Positions 27,236-39,160 of a DNA stretch of 64,000 nt are shown piece after piece. The position numbers and the translations under genes were made by a program. The DNA is from Sinotaia quadrata (Eukaryota > Mollusca > Gastropoda > Architaenioglossa > Viviparidae). The first letter of the stretch is position 1, and every line of letters starts with the position of its first letter. The notes below the pieces were generated by a model that was not told the origin of the DNA, did no database searches, and worked only from the letters and a program-made list of their open reading frames with translations. The stretch lies in the NCBI GenBank assembly GCA_028829895.1, contig CM054181.1, forward strand, positions 3,157,501 through 3,221,500. Reading direction: 5' to 3'.

Positions 27236-27700
27236 GGTCCATTGCACATCATGACTGGCCGGCAAGGGTTGACTTTAGTTCAGTAGTCTGTGGGCTAAAG
27301 TTTATAATTCTCTGGCCCATTGCACATCATGACTGGCCGGCAAGGGTTGACTTTAGTTCAGTAGTCTGTGGGCTAAAGTTTATAATTCTCTGGCCCATTG
27401 CACATCATGACTGGCCGGCAAGGGTTGACTTTAGTTCAGTAGTCTGTGGGCTAAAGTTTGTAATTTTCTGGCCCATTGCACATCATGACTGGCCAGCAAG
27501 GGTTGACTTTAGTTCAGTAGTCTGTGGGCTAAAGTTTGTAATTCTCTGGCCCATTGCACATCATGACTGGCCGGCAAGGGTTGACTTTAGTTCAGTAGTC
27601 TGTGGGCTAAAGTTTGTAATTCTCTGGCCCATTGCACATCATGACTGGCCGGCAAGGGTTGACTTTAATTCAGTAGTCTGTGGACTAAAGTTGTGGTGGA
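27236..27700. repeat. 78-bp tandem repeat, 6 copies
   Basis: The unit begins CCCATTGCACATCATGACTG, at 26 codons per unit. The 178-codon plus frame is judged an artefact because it lacks any non-repeat domain. Confidence 0.95.
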
Positions 27701-27764
27701 CGTTCATTCCCGAACTTTGAATGGGGAGGGAGAGTGGGATGGGGTGACGTCCCCTTGCTCATAT

Positions 27765-28415
27765 TGCATTCACTGCACACACGACTGGATCCACAACATG
27801 CTTAAGATTTAAAGAATTACAGAGGCTTTCTTGATGTATGATGCAGTGAAAGGACAGCACACACGACTGGATCCACAACATGCTTAAGATTTAAAGAAGA
27901 CTTACAGAGGCTTTCTTGATGTATGATGCAGTGAAAATACAGTACACTTTGCAGTGGGAAATCTTTAAATTTATCGTTCATTAACTTAACGAGGCCGGAA
28001 TGTTTACCTGTGAGTGAAGGAACCCCATCCGTTGTAATACTTTCGAGTTAATCTAATCTTAATCCAGATTTGATTAAACTGTTAATGACACTGTTGTACA
28101 AATCTTTCTCAGTACGTCTTTGAGAGACTCCATAGATAACAATTCCTCTGTAATGTCAAAGTTTTCATCAATTCCTCTGATAAAAGCACTCTCATCCAAA
28201 GCAGTAGAAAACCACTGAAAACTACCACTGGCCTTTAACAGTTGTTCTTGAAGATTCACTGCAATTGGCCTTTAACAGTTGTTCTTGAAGATTCATTGCA
28301 ATAGGCCTTTAACAGTTGTTCTTGAAGATTCACTGCAATAGGCCTTTAACAGTTGTTCTTGAAGATTCACTGCAATTGCGACTACGCGACAAAGAATAGT
28401 TCTTCGTGATAATTA
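27765..28415 (-). pseudogene. Decayed hAT-family transposase (GTF2IRD2/ZBED-like lineage)
   Basis: Read on the minus strand, 28415-28080 gives LSRRTILCRVVAIAVNLQEQ, SFQWFSTALDES, AFIRGIDENFDITEELLSME. A shifted frame at 28060-27860 then gives TTDGVPSLTGKHSGLVKLMN, FKDFPLQSVLYFHCIIHQES and LCKSSLNLKHVVDPVVC. These are characteristic of hAT transposases domesticated in vertebrate GTF2IRD2/ZBED-type genes. Frameshifts, internal deletion (part of the DDE region is missing) and internal tandem duplications (28222-28378 and 27765-27950) show it is dead. Confidence 0.75.
28222..28378. repeat. 36-bp array (x4) inside the dead hAT transposase
   Basis: The unit GGCCTTTAACAGTTGTTCTT is the minus-strand codons for NLQEQLLKA of the transposase, so the array arose from coding sequence after or during decay. 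Confidence 0.9.
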
Positions 28416-30827
28416 TATGGCAAAAGATGAAGCCCTTTTAATTATCGATATTTTTATTATAGTAGGATAGTGTTTCCGAGATTTTGTAATTTAGTTACTT
28501 AATTTTGCTTTTAATATTATTAAGTGTTGGGAAAGTGATTCAGTTCTTGTTACTCAAGTTGTTATTTAATTTATTTAGGCCTAAGTAAGTTACTGTGTGA
28601 TTGTGATAATACTGAAGTTTGTAACGGAGATAATGTTTTAGATATATCGGCATTGAATTGTTTAAAAATACCCGATCCCAGTGCTAAACATATTTGTTTG
28701 TATTATTTTGTTTTGCCTTATTGTTTTTTGTATGGTGTACGTTCGTGTGTTTGTGTTAGCGCGGTAGGTTCATCTGAAATTCTGCACACTCCCAAGTTGT
28801 GGCACGGTTTTTAGATCTATCTATATTTCTGCTGTTACTTAGATGTATTAAAAAAAAATAATAATGTTTTCATTTACATAATGAAACAAAACTAAAGTAA
28901 GAAAAATAAATAGGAACAGCATTAATAAATGGGGAAAAATACATTCTATAAAAGAAGATCATACTTTAACAACATAAAGACAAAGAAAAACAAAATTCTC
29001 ATCAAACACACACATTTAAGCAATCAACCTTCCTCCTTCCTTAGCACTCTCCCTTTGATCTTTCAGTTTTAATACTTTTATCTAAAATTTCCCTCACATG
29101 GTTTTGCAGTCCCTTTTAAAAAATCAGTCACATTCAAAGTTTATAATACAAAATGAATCACCCTAATATTCTATATTAATGAAGCGAACATTTGTCGTTG
29201 AAGGGAAACAAGTTTGCAGGTACTAGATTGAGCAGAGTACTTTCCCCTAGATTGTATTTTCAAAAATGTTTTGTTCTAATTGAATGTTGACCTAAATTAT
29301 ATTGACTAGTCTAATAACGTGCTTAGTCTGTTTAGTTATACGTATGTATATTTATTATATCATCATAGGTGAAAGCTGACAGCTGAGAAATACAATTCGT
29401 AAAAAGCCAGAGTTGGTGGTGAAACAAAACGTGATTCGATAATGTTCGTTCGTTATCGACAAATCTCGTGTTCGCAGGTGCTTCCATAGAAACGATATGC
29501 TTGTGTATACATGTAAATGAACAATGTGTACTCCTTGACACGCAGAGAAAATTAAGGTAAAATTATGCTGATAGATTGGCATCTTATCATCTATTCCACC
29601 CCATCCCCAATCACTGTAAGCAAACTCAAGTGTGTAGGCCTAAGTTTTATTAATATCAGTGTTATGGCGAATTCGTGTATAAAATATCAATTTTATTTTG
29701 AAGCTGGAACCTGTTAGAATGTCACCTAATGAGTTAGAACCGTTGATGTGTCTGATATTTATTTTATTTTTGTTTAACTTTATATGCATATAAATAGTAA
29801 TTATAATAACGTTATACATTTCATGTTATATTGTATTCATTATGGTAATTTTATCATTACTTAGATGGTTTTGTAAAGGTGGTAGATTTAAAGAAGTTTT
29901 ATTTTGATGCGTTTACTTTTTTATTTTATTGTTTGGTGGGGGAATTGTTTGAGACAAATTTGCAGTGAGGTAGCTTATATTAATAATGATTGGCTGCAAA
30001 TTAATTAATTTCAAACCCACTTCATATCAAATATTGCCACCACACTTCAGCTAAAAGAACTCATAACTGACACTAGTGCAGAATAATTTATTATAACTAA
30101 AACATTGAAATTGTAATACAACTGGAATTGTGAAATAATATCCAAGTAACGTCAGCATTCCACATGTTAAAACAAACTAATAATATATGTACAGCAAATA
30201 AATATGAGTGTATGGTGAGGGGGAGGGAAAGTATAGTAAGAAAGATAAAATTATTGCAATTATTACCAGGTAGAACTATTAGTTTTGGGGGGAGATAATT
30301 ACAAATTACAGTCAGACATTATGATTTCATTAAACAAGAAAAACAAAACACGGTAAACTAAATATATAGTTGTATAGACTGTTAGACATCAAAACTCATA
30401 CTGAGCTTTTAGATAAATAATTTTTAAGTCCATCAGAAAATAACTTCTTAATACAACCTAAAAAAGCATATTAACACCAAAAAAAAAAAATCTGTATGTG
30501 TTCAAAACCTATTTTTACTTTTATTAACTTCTAAAGGGAAGCAAAAAAAGTCTACAATCACATTGAAAATAGAAACATTCATTCAGGGGTAGATAAGGGG
30601 GGAGTAGAGGGGCAGAGATACCATTTTTACTAATAGAGTAAAAAAAAAAAATTCTTATATTACACGAAATATTTTATCTCTGGTTTGATTAAAATATTTT
30701 AAGCATTTTTCTTTCTACCATATTCTAATTTCCTTCTGAATAGTTCACCACCAGATCCTTAAGTAAAATCAGGACATAATATGCCCAACACCTGTGCTGA
30801 TCAACATTTTAACATTTTCTTAATAAT
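28416..30827. other. No gene seen; AT-rich DNA upstream of the membrane-protein gene
   Basis: Only short frames without domains. The promoter of the 30.8-kb gene presumably lies here, but I see no defensible core element. Confidence 0.5.
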
Positions 30828-30891
30828 ATGGCAGTCTTGTGGTGGCTAGCCTGCTACTTCATGCTTAACCTCATTTGGAATGCAGGCACAG
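30828..30891 (+). CDS. Exon 1: signal peptide
   Basis: It encodes residues 1-21 and the first base of codon 22. The donor ACAG|GTAATT leaves phase 1. The hydrophobic core LWWLACYFMLNLIW fits a cleaved secretion signal, so a stand-alone signal-peptide exon precedes the ectodomain. Confidence 0.75.
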
Positions 30892-33800
30892 GTAATTAAT
30901 CATGACTTGTTCCAATACTGTTTTTAACATTCAAATTGCTGTGAAATATTTGTTATTGCTATACTGATAATTAATCATGACTTGTTCCAGTACTGTTTTT
31001 AACATTCAAATTGCTATGAAATATTTCTTATTGCTATACTGATATATAATTAATCACAACTTGTTCCAGTACTGTTTTTAACATTCACATTGCTATGAAA
31101 TATTTCTTATTGCTATACTGATAACATATATTGTTTCACAATCAGTTTGACAGTTACTATAAATCTGTTTAATTCTGAAATCACCCATTTGTTCATGATG
31201 AATTACAAAGTTCACCACATGCCTTTAATAAATAAAGAATTTAAAAAACAAAAAACTTGCATAATATTGTATTTGTGTGCACTTCTTTTTGATGGAAAAA
31301 ATATGCCTCTGACTCTAATATGTAAACATTCAGGTTTATCTCTGTTATCTAAAGCATTGATAAGATTGGAATTCTTTAAACTATGCCTCTGACTCTAATA
31401 TGTAAACATTCAGGTTTATCTCTGTTATCTAAAGCATTGATAAGATTAGAAATAGAATTCTTTAAACTATGCCTCTAACTCTAATATGTAAACATTCAGG
31501 TTTATCTCTGTTATCTAAAGCATTGATAAGATTGGAATTCTTTAAACTATACCTCTGTCAGAATGCCAGTGTGGATATGATTCATTAACCAGTAGAATCA
31601 TTTATATACACTGTTAATTTTAATATTCTGATTTATTATATAGTTTTATTGTTTTATTGTTTTTATTAAATTTGTTATGAGATGTCATCTTGCTATTCTC
31701 TGATTTTAGCCATCAATATGTTACTGACATTTTTAAGTCAAGTTGCTTTCTTGACTAGAGTAGAAAAAAGTTAAATTGCATTATTTGATCTGTTTAGATA
31801 CTGAAGTAAATTGTACTCTTTAATTCTATAGATATACAGTTAAATTGTATTCTTTAATTCCTGTAGACAAGAGTTAAATTGCATTATTTGATCTGTTTAG
31901 ATACAGAGTTAAATTGCATTATTTGATCTGTTTAGATAAGAGGTAAATTGTACTATTTAATTCTATAGATATAGAGTTAAATTGTATTCTTTAATTCCTG
32001 TAGACAAAGAACTAAATTGCAGTTGTTATATTACTCTGACTACAGCTGAACACCAGTCATCGAGAATCTGTGGCAACAAGACTGACATGACTGTCTCACT
32101 GTCATGTAATTCAACACAGTGGCTACATGTTATGAGTGAGCTTTACAGCCTTCAGACTTCTGAGACAGATGCTTGTGTACCTAGTAAGGCCTGCTCCATA
32201 AATCAGTACACTTCAAATTCTGGACTTCATGTTAACTGCAATGGTCCAATTATATCTAAAAATGGTACCTGTGATGAGAATACAAGTTCCCCCCCTCAGG
32301 TGTGTGGAGTGAATGCTGCAAGGATCGCTGTGGAAGTACGATATGAGTGTTTGCCAGGTATGTTCTTTGCATTTTGTCCAATTTCATTTGCAGAACGTTT
32401 CTTTGAAATAATTTTGTTTTAAAAAAAAACATTTCTATATGATTATTTTAACCAAATGTGCTTTTAGTATTTATTTGGGTTGAATGGTTTCATTAAGATG
32501 CACTTAAAAGTAGATTTTATCAAGTATCTTTAGAATAGTTTAATATTTTGAATGGGAGATAGGAAAGAAAAGGAAGGAATGGGGCCATAAGGTGGATGAG
32601 ATAGTAAAATGTAACTGTCTGAAATCAAGTGTTCAAGTTAGGACAATTATAATAATATCTACATTGACTTCAAGGGAAAGTATTGCTTGTTGCTTTGTTC
32701 CCCACTCTTCTTCCCTATAGAAGCCATGTGAGTTTAGCATTGTATTGCTAATATTTAGCGTTAGTCTATGGTTTCGTGTTAACAAAGAACCTTCTTCTTT
32801 ATTATTATTAGTAGTAGTAGTAATAATTGTCAATAACTGGTAGAGTGAATTGTGCACATGGTGATTTCATCCTAGCTTTTAACCTGATATTTTCCAATAA
32901 TTTATTTTAATTTTCTCTATATTTTGCAGAAGCCAAAATTTTCGACATTTGTAACAACACATTTTATACTTGCCAGAATACTGATGGACAGATTTCTTGT
33001 TATCTGGCCACACCCCAGTTTCCATACACACCTGCACGTGGAATTGAATGCACTTGTCAGATCACAGGTGCTCATAGTTTTCATTTATTTATTTGAAAAG
33101 TTATTACAGATAGCAACATTAATTATTTGTAAAGTTATTACAGATAGCAACATTAAGAAAGTGAGAGATCACAACAATGTATAGTTTACATTTAATTATT
33201 TGTAAAGTAGTAAGAGAATAAAAGTTCACAACAGTGTTTGCTTGACCAGTTGACCATGATGGTTATTTCTTAACCTCTAAATCTGTCCATGACCTTGGAG
33301 ACATAAACTTCATTTCTAGAGTTTTCTGACTCTATTTTAGGTATGTCACCCTAACCTTGAAATGTCATTTCTTGAGATTATATATTTTTAGATGATTCAA
33401 CCTTAATTTTGCATTAAATATCAGTTCTAGAGTGTATCTGAGTCATTCAACCTTTAGTTTGAATTATCTTTTTACAAAATGTAATCCTAGAGTATATCTA
33501 TATTAGGTCAATCATCCTACATCTTGAATTATCTTTTTACAAAATGTAATCCTAGAGTATATCTATATTAGGTCAATCATCCTACATCTTGAATTATCTT
33601 TTTACAAAATGTAATCCTAGAGTATATCTATATTAGGTCAATCATCCTACATCTTGAATTATCTTTTTACAAAATCCTAGAGTCTATCTATATTAGGTCA
33701 ATCATCCTACATCTTGAATTATCTTTTTACAAAATGTAATCCTAGAGTATATCTATATTAGGTCAATCATCCTACATCTTGAATTATCTTTTTACAAAAT

Positions 33801-36800
33801 GTAATCCTAGAGTATATCTATATTAGGTCAATCATCCTACATCTTGAATTATCTTTTTACAAAATGTAATCCTAGAGTATATCTATATTAGGTCAATCAT
33901 CCCACATCTTGAATTATCTTTTTACAAAATGTAATCCTAGAGTATATCTATATTAGGTCAATCATCCTACATCTTGAATTATCTTTTTACAAAATGTAAT
34001 CCTAGAGTATATCTATATTAGGTCAATCATCCTACATCTTGAATTATCTTTTTACAAAATGTAATCGTATAGTATATCTATATTAGGTCAATCATCCTAC
34101 ACCTTGAATTATCTTTTTACAAAATATAATCCTAGAGTATATCTATATTAGGTCAATCATCCTACATCTTGAATTATCTTTTTACAAAATGTAATCCTAG
34201 AGTATATCTATATTAGGTCAATCATCCTACATCTTGAATTATCTTTTTACAAAATGTAATCCTAGAGTATATCTATATTAGGTCAATCATCCTACATCTT
34301 GAATTATCTTTTTACAAAATGTAATCCTAGAGTATATCTATATTAGGTCAATCATCCTACATCTTGAATTGTCTGTTTACTAAATGTTATCCTAGAATAT
34401 ATCTATTTTAGGTCAACATCTGTTTTAAGTCATTCATCCCTGATCTCAAATTATCTTTTTATTAAGTGTAGTCTAGGAGTGTATCTATTAGGTCATACAT
34501 CCTAGATCTTGAATTTTCTTTTTATTAAGTATAGTCATAAAATGTGTTCACTTTGTCATTAATCCTAGATATTGAATTACCTTTTTATTAAATGTAGTCA
34601 TATAGTGTTTCTGTTACAGGAAGTCATTTTATATTTTCCAGGAGAAAATATTAACTTAGAGGCATATGAGATCAAACTGACCACTAACTCAGAATGGCCC
34701 GAAGGGCTTAGGATATATTCAAACAATTCAGCAGTTTGGCAGGCTTACCCTGAATGTGCCAGCTGTACACATCTTGAAATCGTGAATGATATCCTCTTTC
34801 TCCAAAGTGATTTAGGAAAGTACGACAGAGTGAAGGTAACATATCGTGACAACAACCAGCCACAGCAACTTGTATGGCTGAAAATACAAGGTACAGTGAG
34901 AGTTAACACCTTCAGAACTGTGAAAAAAAAAAGTGATAGTTTTCAGATAACATTCTCAGTTTTATGCTAACATACTAAAGGTTACTATGAACAAAAAGTA
35001 TATTTTCTGCATTTTATGCTAACATATTAAGAGTTAGAACCAACTGTGTACTCTGTAATCTTCCCTTCCTAATATATTGTCTGTTTTTCCATTTACATAT
35101 TTGTTTATATTTTCATAATGAACCCCTCACCCATTATTCCCACTTCAATCAAAGGTAAGTTTATAAGAGTTCACTGTATTTATATTAAATAACATATACT
35201 ATAAAGTATTTGAATTGTAGAGTTCACTGTATTTATATTAAATAATATATACTATAAAGTATTTGAATTTCTTTTCTCATTAGGTTCTGGGCAATCAGTA
35301 AATATTACTTGTGAGGCTATTTTGGTTCCACCCCCACCTACAACTACTGTAACTACCACTACAGCATGGTTAACTGTGAACTCAGCGACCTCAACCACTT
35401 CAAAAATACCCCCCACCATTCATAACCCTAACATGACTTTAGAACAGGTTACTTTGACAACACTGATAACTAATGAAACAGCGCCTGTTCTCAGGAGTGA
35501 GGCTTCAGTAGAAATCTCTTCGACTTCATACAAAACAACATCTGCATTCAGCAGAACCACAGAACTGAGGCCAGTGGAAACTATGATGGCTACTAACAAT
35601 GGTAAGTGCCAGTAGGCAACATATTAACGCATTTTATTTATTCCAGATGCATTATCCCATTTGTTTTTGTATAATATAGACAGGATTGATTTTAATTTAT
35701 TTTTGATTTAATCCAGACGCATTATCCTATTTGTTTTTGTACAATATAGACAGGTATTGATTTTAATATATATTATTGTAATTGTATGGATAAAGTTTTC
35801 GGTATTAAGATAGGATAATATATCATTCTGCCATCCTGCCTGTCTACCAGTCTTAGTATCTGCTTACCTAATCTATCTCTCTGTATCTATTTACCTAATC
35901 TATCTCTCTGTATCTATTTATCTAATCTATCTAACTGTATCTGCTTACTTAATCTATCTACCTTATCTGCTTACTTAATCTATCCTTATCTATTTACCTG
36001 ATAGCTACCTGTATCTGCTTACCTAAGCTATCTATCTGCATCTTACCCAATCTATCTATATCTATTTACCTAATCTCTCTACCCTGTATCTACTTACCTA
36101 TTCTATGTCCCTGTATCTACTTACCTAATTTATCTTTCTGTATCTATTTACCAAATCTATCTATCTGTATCTATTTACCTATATTTACCTAATCTATACA
36201 ATCTATATACTGTATGTGTTTACCTAATCTATCTATCTGTGTATCTGTTTACCAACCCTTCTATTTACTCAGCATGTCAGCCCATTTACTAGGGCCCTGT
36301 GTATCACAAATTTTCGCTCGAATTGAATCACGAGTCAAATCGGCTGTTAAGGTTCGAATTCGAATTGAATCGAATATCGAATCGGTGAGTGCTGCTGTAG
36401 GATACAGCCTGGATACGTTTGTATAATGGGGGTGAGTGCCTCTTTCCTGTAGGATACAGCCTGGATACGTTTGTGTAATGCAGGTTCAACTGACATTACA
36501 GATGCAATCTGGCAGATAGACTTAATAGGCTATAGCAAAATATGAATGTCTTTTTCATTCCTGACAGTCCAAGGACCATCCTATTGGACTCTGCTAACAC
36601 CTTCTGTTAACAAATTATTATTATTTATTTAATTTTTGTGGGTGGTATGCTAATCTTCTGTAAACTACAGTTTGAGATGTACAGTAAATGATTAAGTAAA
36701 TTTGGTATGTTGTGTTCTGAGATAAAGTATGAAAATGACAGACGCTAAATATAAGGTTTAAATTATTTTATTTTCATATAAGAACTTACTTGCTGTCAAA

Positions 36801-39112
36801 TAAAATCTTGAGGAAATATCCTACAGGTTTAAGGCAGAAAGGATTTGCATTTGGTCTTTTTTTAACAGTTAGCTTCCTGGCTGAAGAATGCAAGCATCGT
36901 TTTCAAAATGGCGTACACATTAATACTAATAGTATTAACAGTGGGTGGCTATTACTTTCAGTAAAACAGCAGGTTTCAGCCACTTTATTCAGCTTTTCTC
37001 TTCATCAGATTTCTTCCTTTGTTGCCGTTGATATAAATGTAAACACCTCTAGCTAAAAACAAATTGGTTTTAAAAACAGACAGGTAAGAAAGACTTGAAG
37101 CATAAGCAATATATCAGGCCTGTGACATATTCATTAATACCTTAGTGTTTGAAAATATAAAAGTCTTTGAAAAAAATAATATTTAATTCCAGACTCCCAA
37201 AACAGCAAAGATGAAACTGGTTTAACTGTGGCATTGGTAATTGTTGCTGTTGTCTTAAGTGCTGTAGCTCTGGCATTCATCATTCTTTTGAAGAGGTAAG
37301 TACACTTGTACTATTATTTATGCTCTAAATACTCATGTACAGAATTAGTATACATTTATTTAGTACAAAAGCATTGAGTTAGTACATATGTACTGAATTC
37401 TTTCCTCAAGTCATAATATTCCTACATTTGATAGGTTCGTTTGACCTTGATGTTTTTCTCCTTTGTGAAGAAAGTGTGTATCATACATACATCACCTCTG
37501 CATGTCATATCATCCAGACTAAAATCCTGACATAAATAGTATACATACATCAGTCCTACATGTCATATCATCCAGACTAAAATCCTGACATAAATAGTAT
37601 ACATACATCAGTCCTACATGTCATATCATCCAGACTAGAATCCTGACATAAATAGTATACATACATCAGCCCTGCTTGTCATATCATCCAGACTAAAATC
37701 CTGACATAAACATTAACATACATCAGCCCTGCTTGTCATATCATCTGGACTAGAAGTATGTCATAAATAGTATACATACATCACCTGTGCCAAGAGATTA
37801 TTGTCAAGTCAACATCTGTCAGTATTAATTCATGGTAGCAAAATTCCAAGAAATAACAGAGAAAGATTTTTGTTTATAAAATGATGAGCATGTCCTAATT
37901 TCTTTCTTTTTAAAATGTTTGAAATGATGTCTGGTTGAGTGGTTCATAAGTTTTACTTGTTTAATGCTTTTCTGCTAATTTTTTCAATTTATTTTGATGT
38001 GGATACTGAATCCAAAACAAGCTTGCAAATGTATGATGCACTAATCCCACTGTCAAAGACTATAAGAAATAAAACTAATTGTAATCAGTCTACATATTCT
38101 AACAAAGGAATCTAAGCCTAAGTAAAAGTGCTATCATGCTTTTTGTAATTATTCTTGATTTTATTTGCTATACGTTATTTTTTTCTCAATTCTGGTTTAA
38201 ATGACATTTTTCTTTAATTCAGTCCCCAAGGAATGTGCATGCGCACACGTGTTTGCTCCAAATCATGACAGAATGAAAGAAAAAATAATTGAACAAAGAG
38301 ATCAGATTAGCAGAACTTGGACTTTTGAATCTTAGCAGCTAAAACTGTTCATGCTTCTATTAGTGTGAGTGCAGTAATCATTTGTATACAGCATTCAGGA
38401 GATTAACATGGTCAGTTAGTATGAGTGAAGTAACTGATTACAGCATTCAAGAGATTAACATGGTCAGTTAGTATGAGTGAAGTAACTGATTACAGCATTA
38501 AAGAGATTAACATGGTCAGTTTGCTTGAGTGCAGTAATTGTATATAGCATTCAAGGGATCAACATGGCCAATTTGTGTGAGTGCAATAATCATTTATATA
38601 TAGTATTCAAGGAATTAACATGGTCAATTAGTGTGAGTGCAGTAATCATTTGTATATAGCGTTCAAAGGATTAACATGGTCAATTATTACGAGTGCAAAA
38701 ATCATTTGTATATAGCATTCAAAGGATTAACATGGTCAATTATTACGAGTGCAAAAATCATTTGTATATAGCATTCAAAGAATTAACACATTCAGTTTGT
38801 ATGAGTGCAGTAATCATTTGCATACAGCATTCAAGGGATTAACATGATTTGCATAGACTGGGAGGCTGAATTTGATAGCATATTTCTCTGATAAATAAAT
38901 GATGCTCATTTACATCACTTAAGTAGTGTACTGCTTTGCTGAAAATCTCTTTATTTATACAAGAGCTTTTGCAAACTAAGCATATTCCAAAACATCTTGA
39001 AAGTCAATTTTTTAATAAACTGATAAATAAAGTACTTGCCTTTTCTTAACACTCAATACATGTATGCAGGATGACAACTTGGAAGTCAAAGGAGACACCT
39101 AAACACATGTAC

Positions 39113-39160
<48 letters not shown>

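Noticed and set aside
27184..27720. 178-codon plus-strand frame
   Set aside because: It consists of six copies of a 78-bp repeat (26 codons). There is no domain outside the repeat and no splice or start context.
34572..34641. Start of exon 4 at the upstream TTACAG or at an internal ATG
   Set aside because: Only the acceptor at 34640-34641 restores the phase-1 frame from exon 3. The upstream acceptor leads to a stop within about ten codons.
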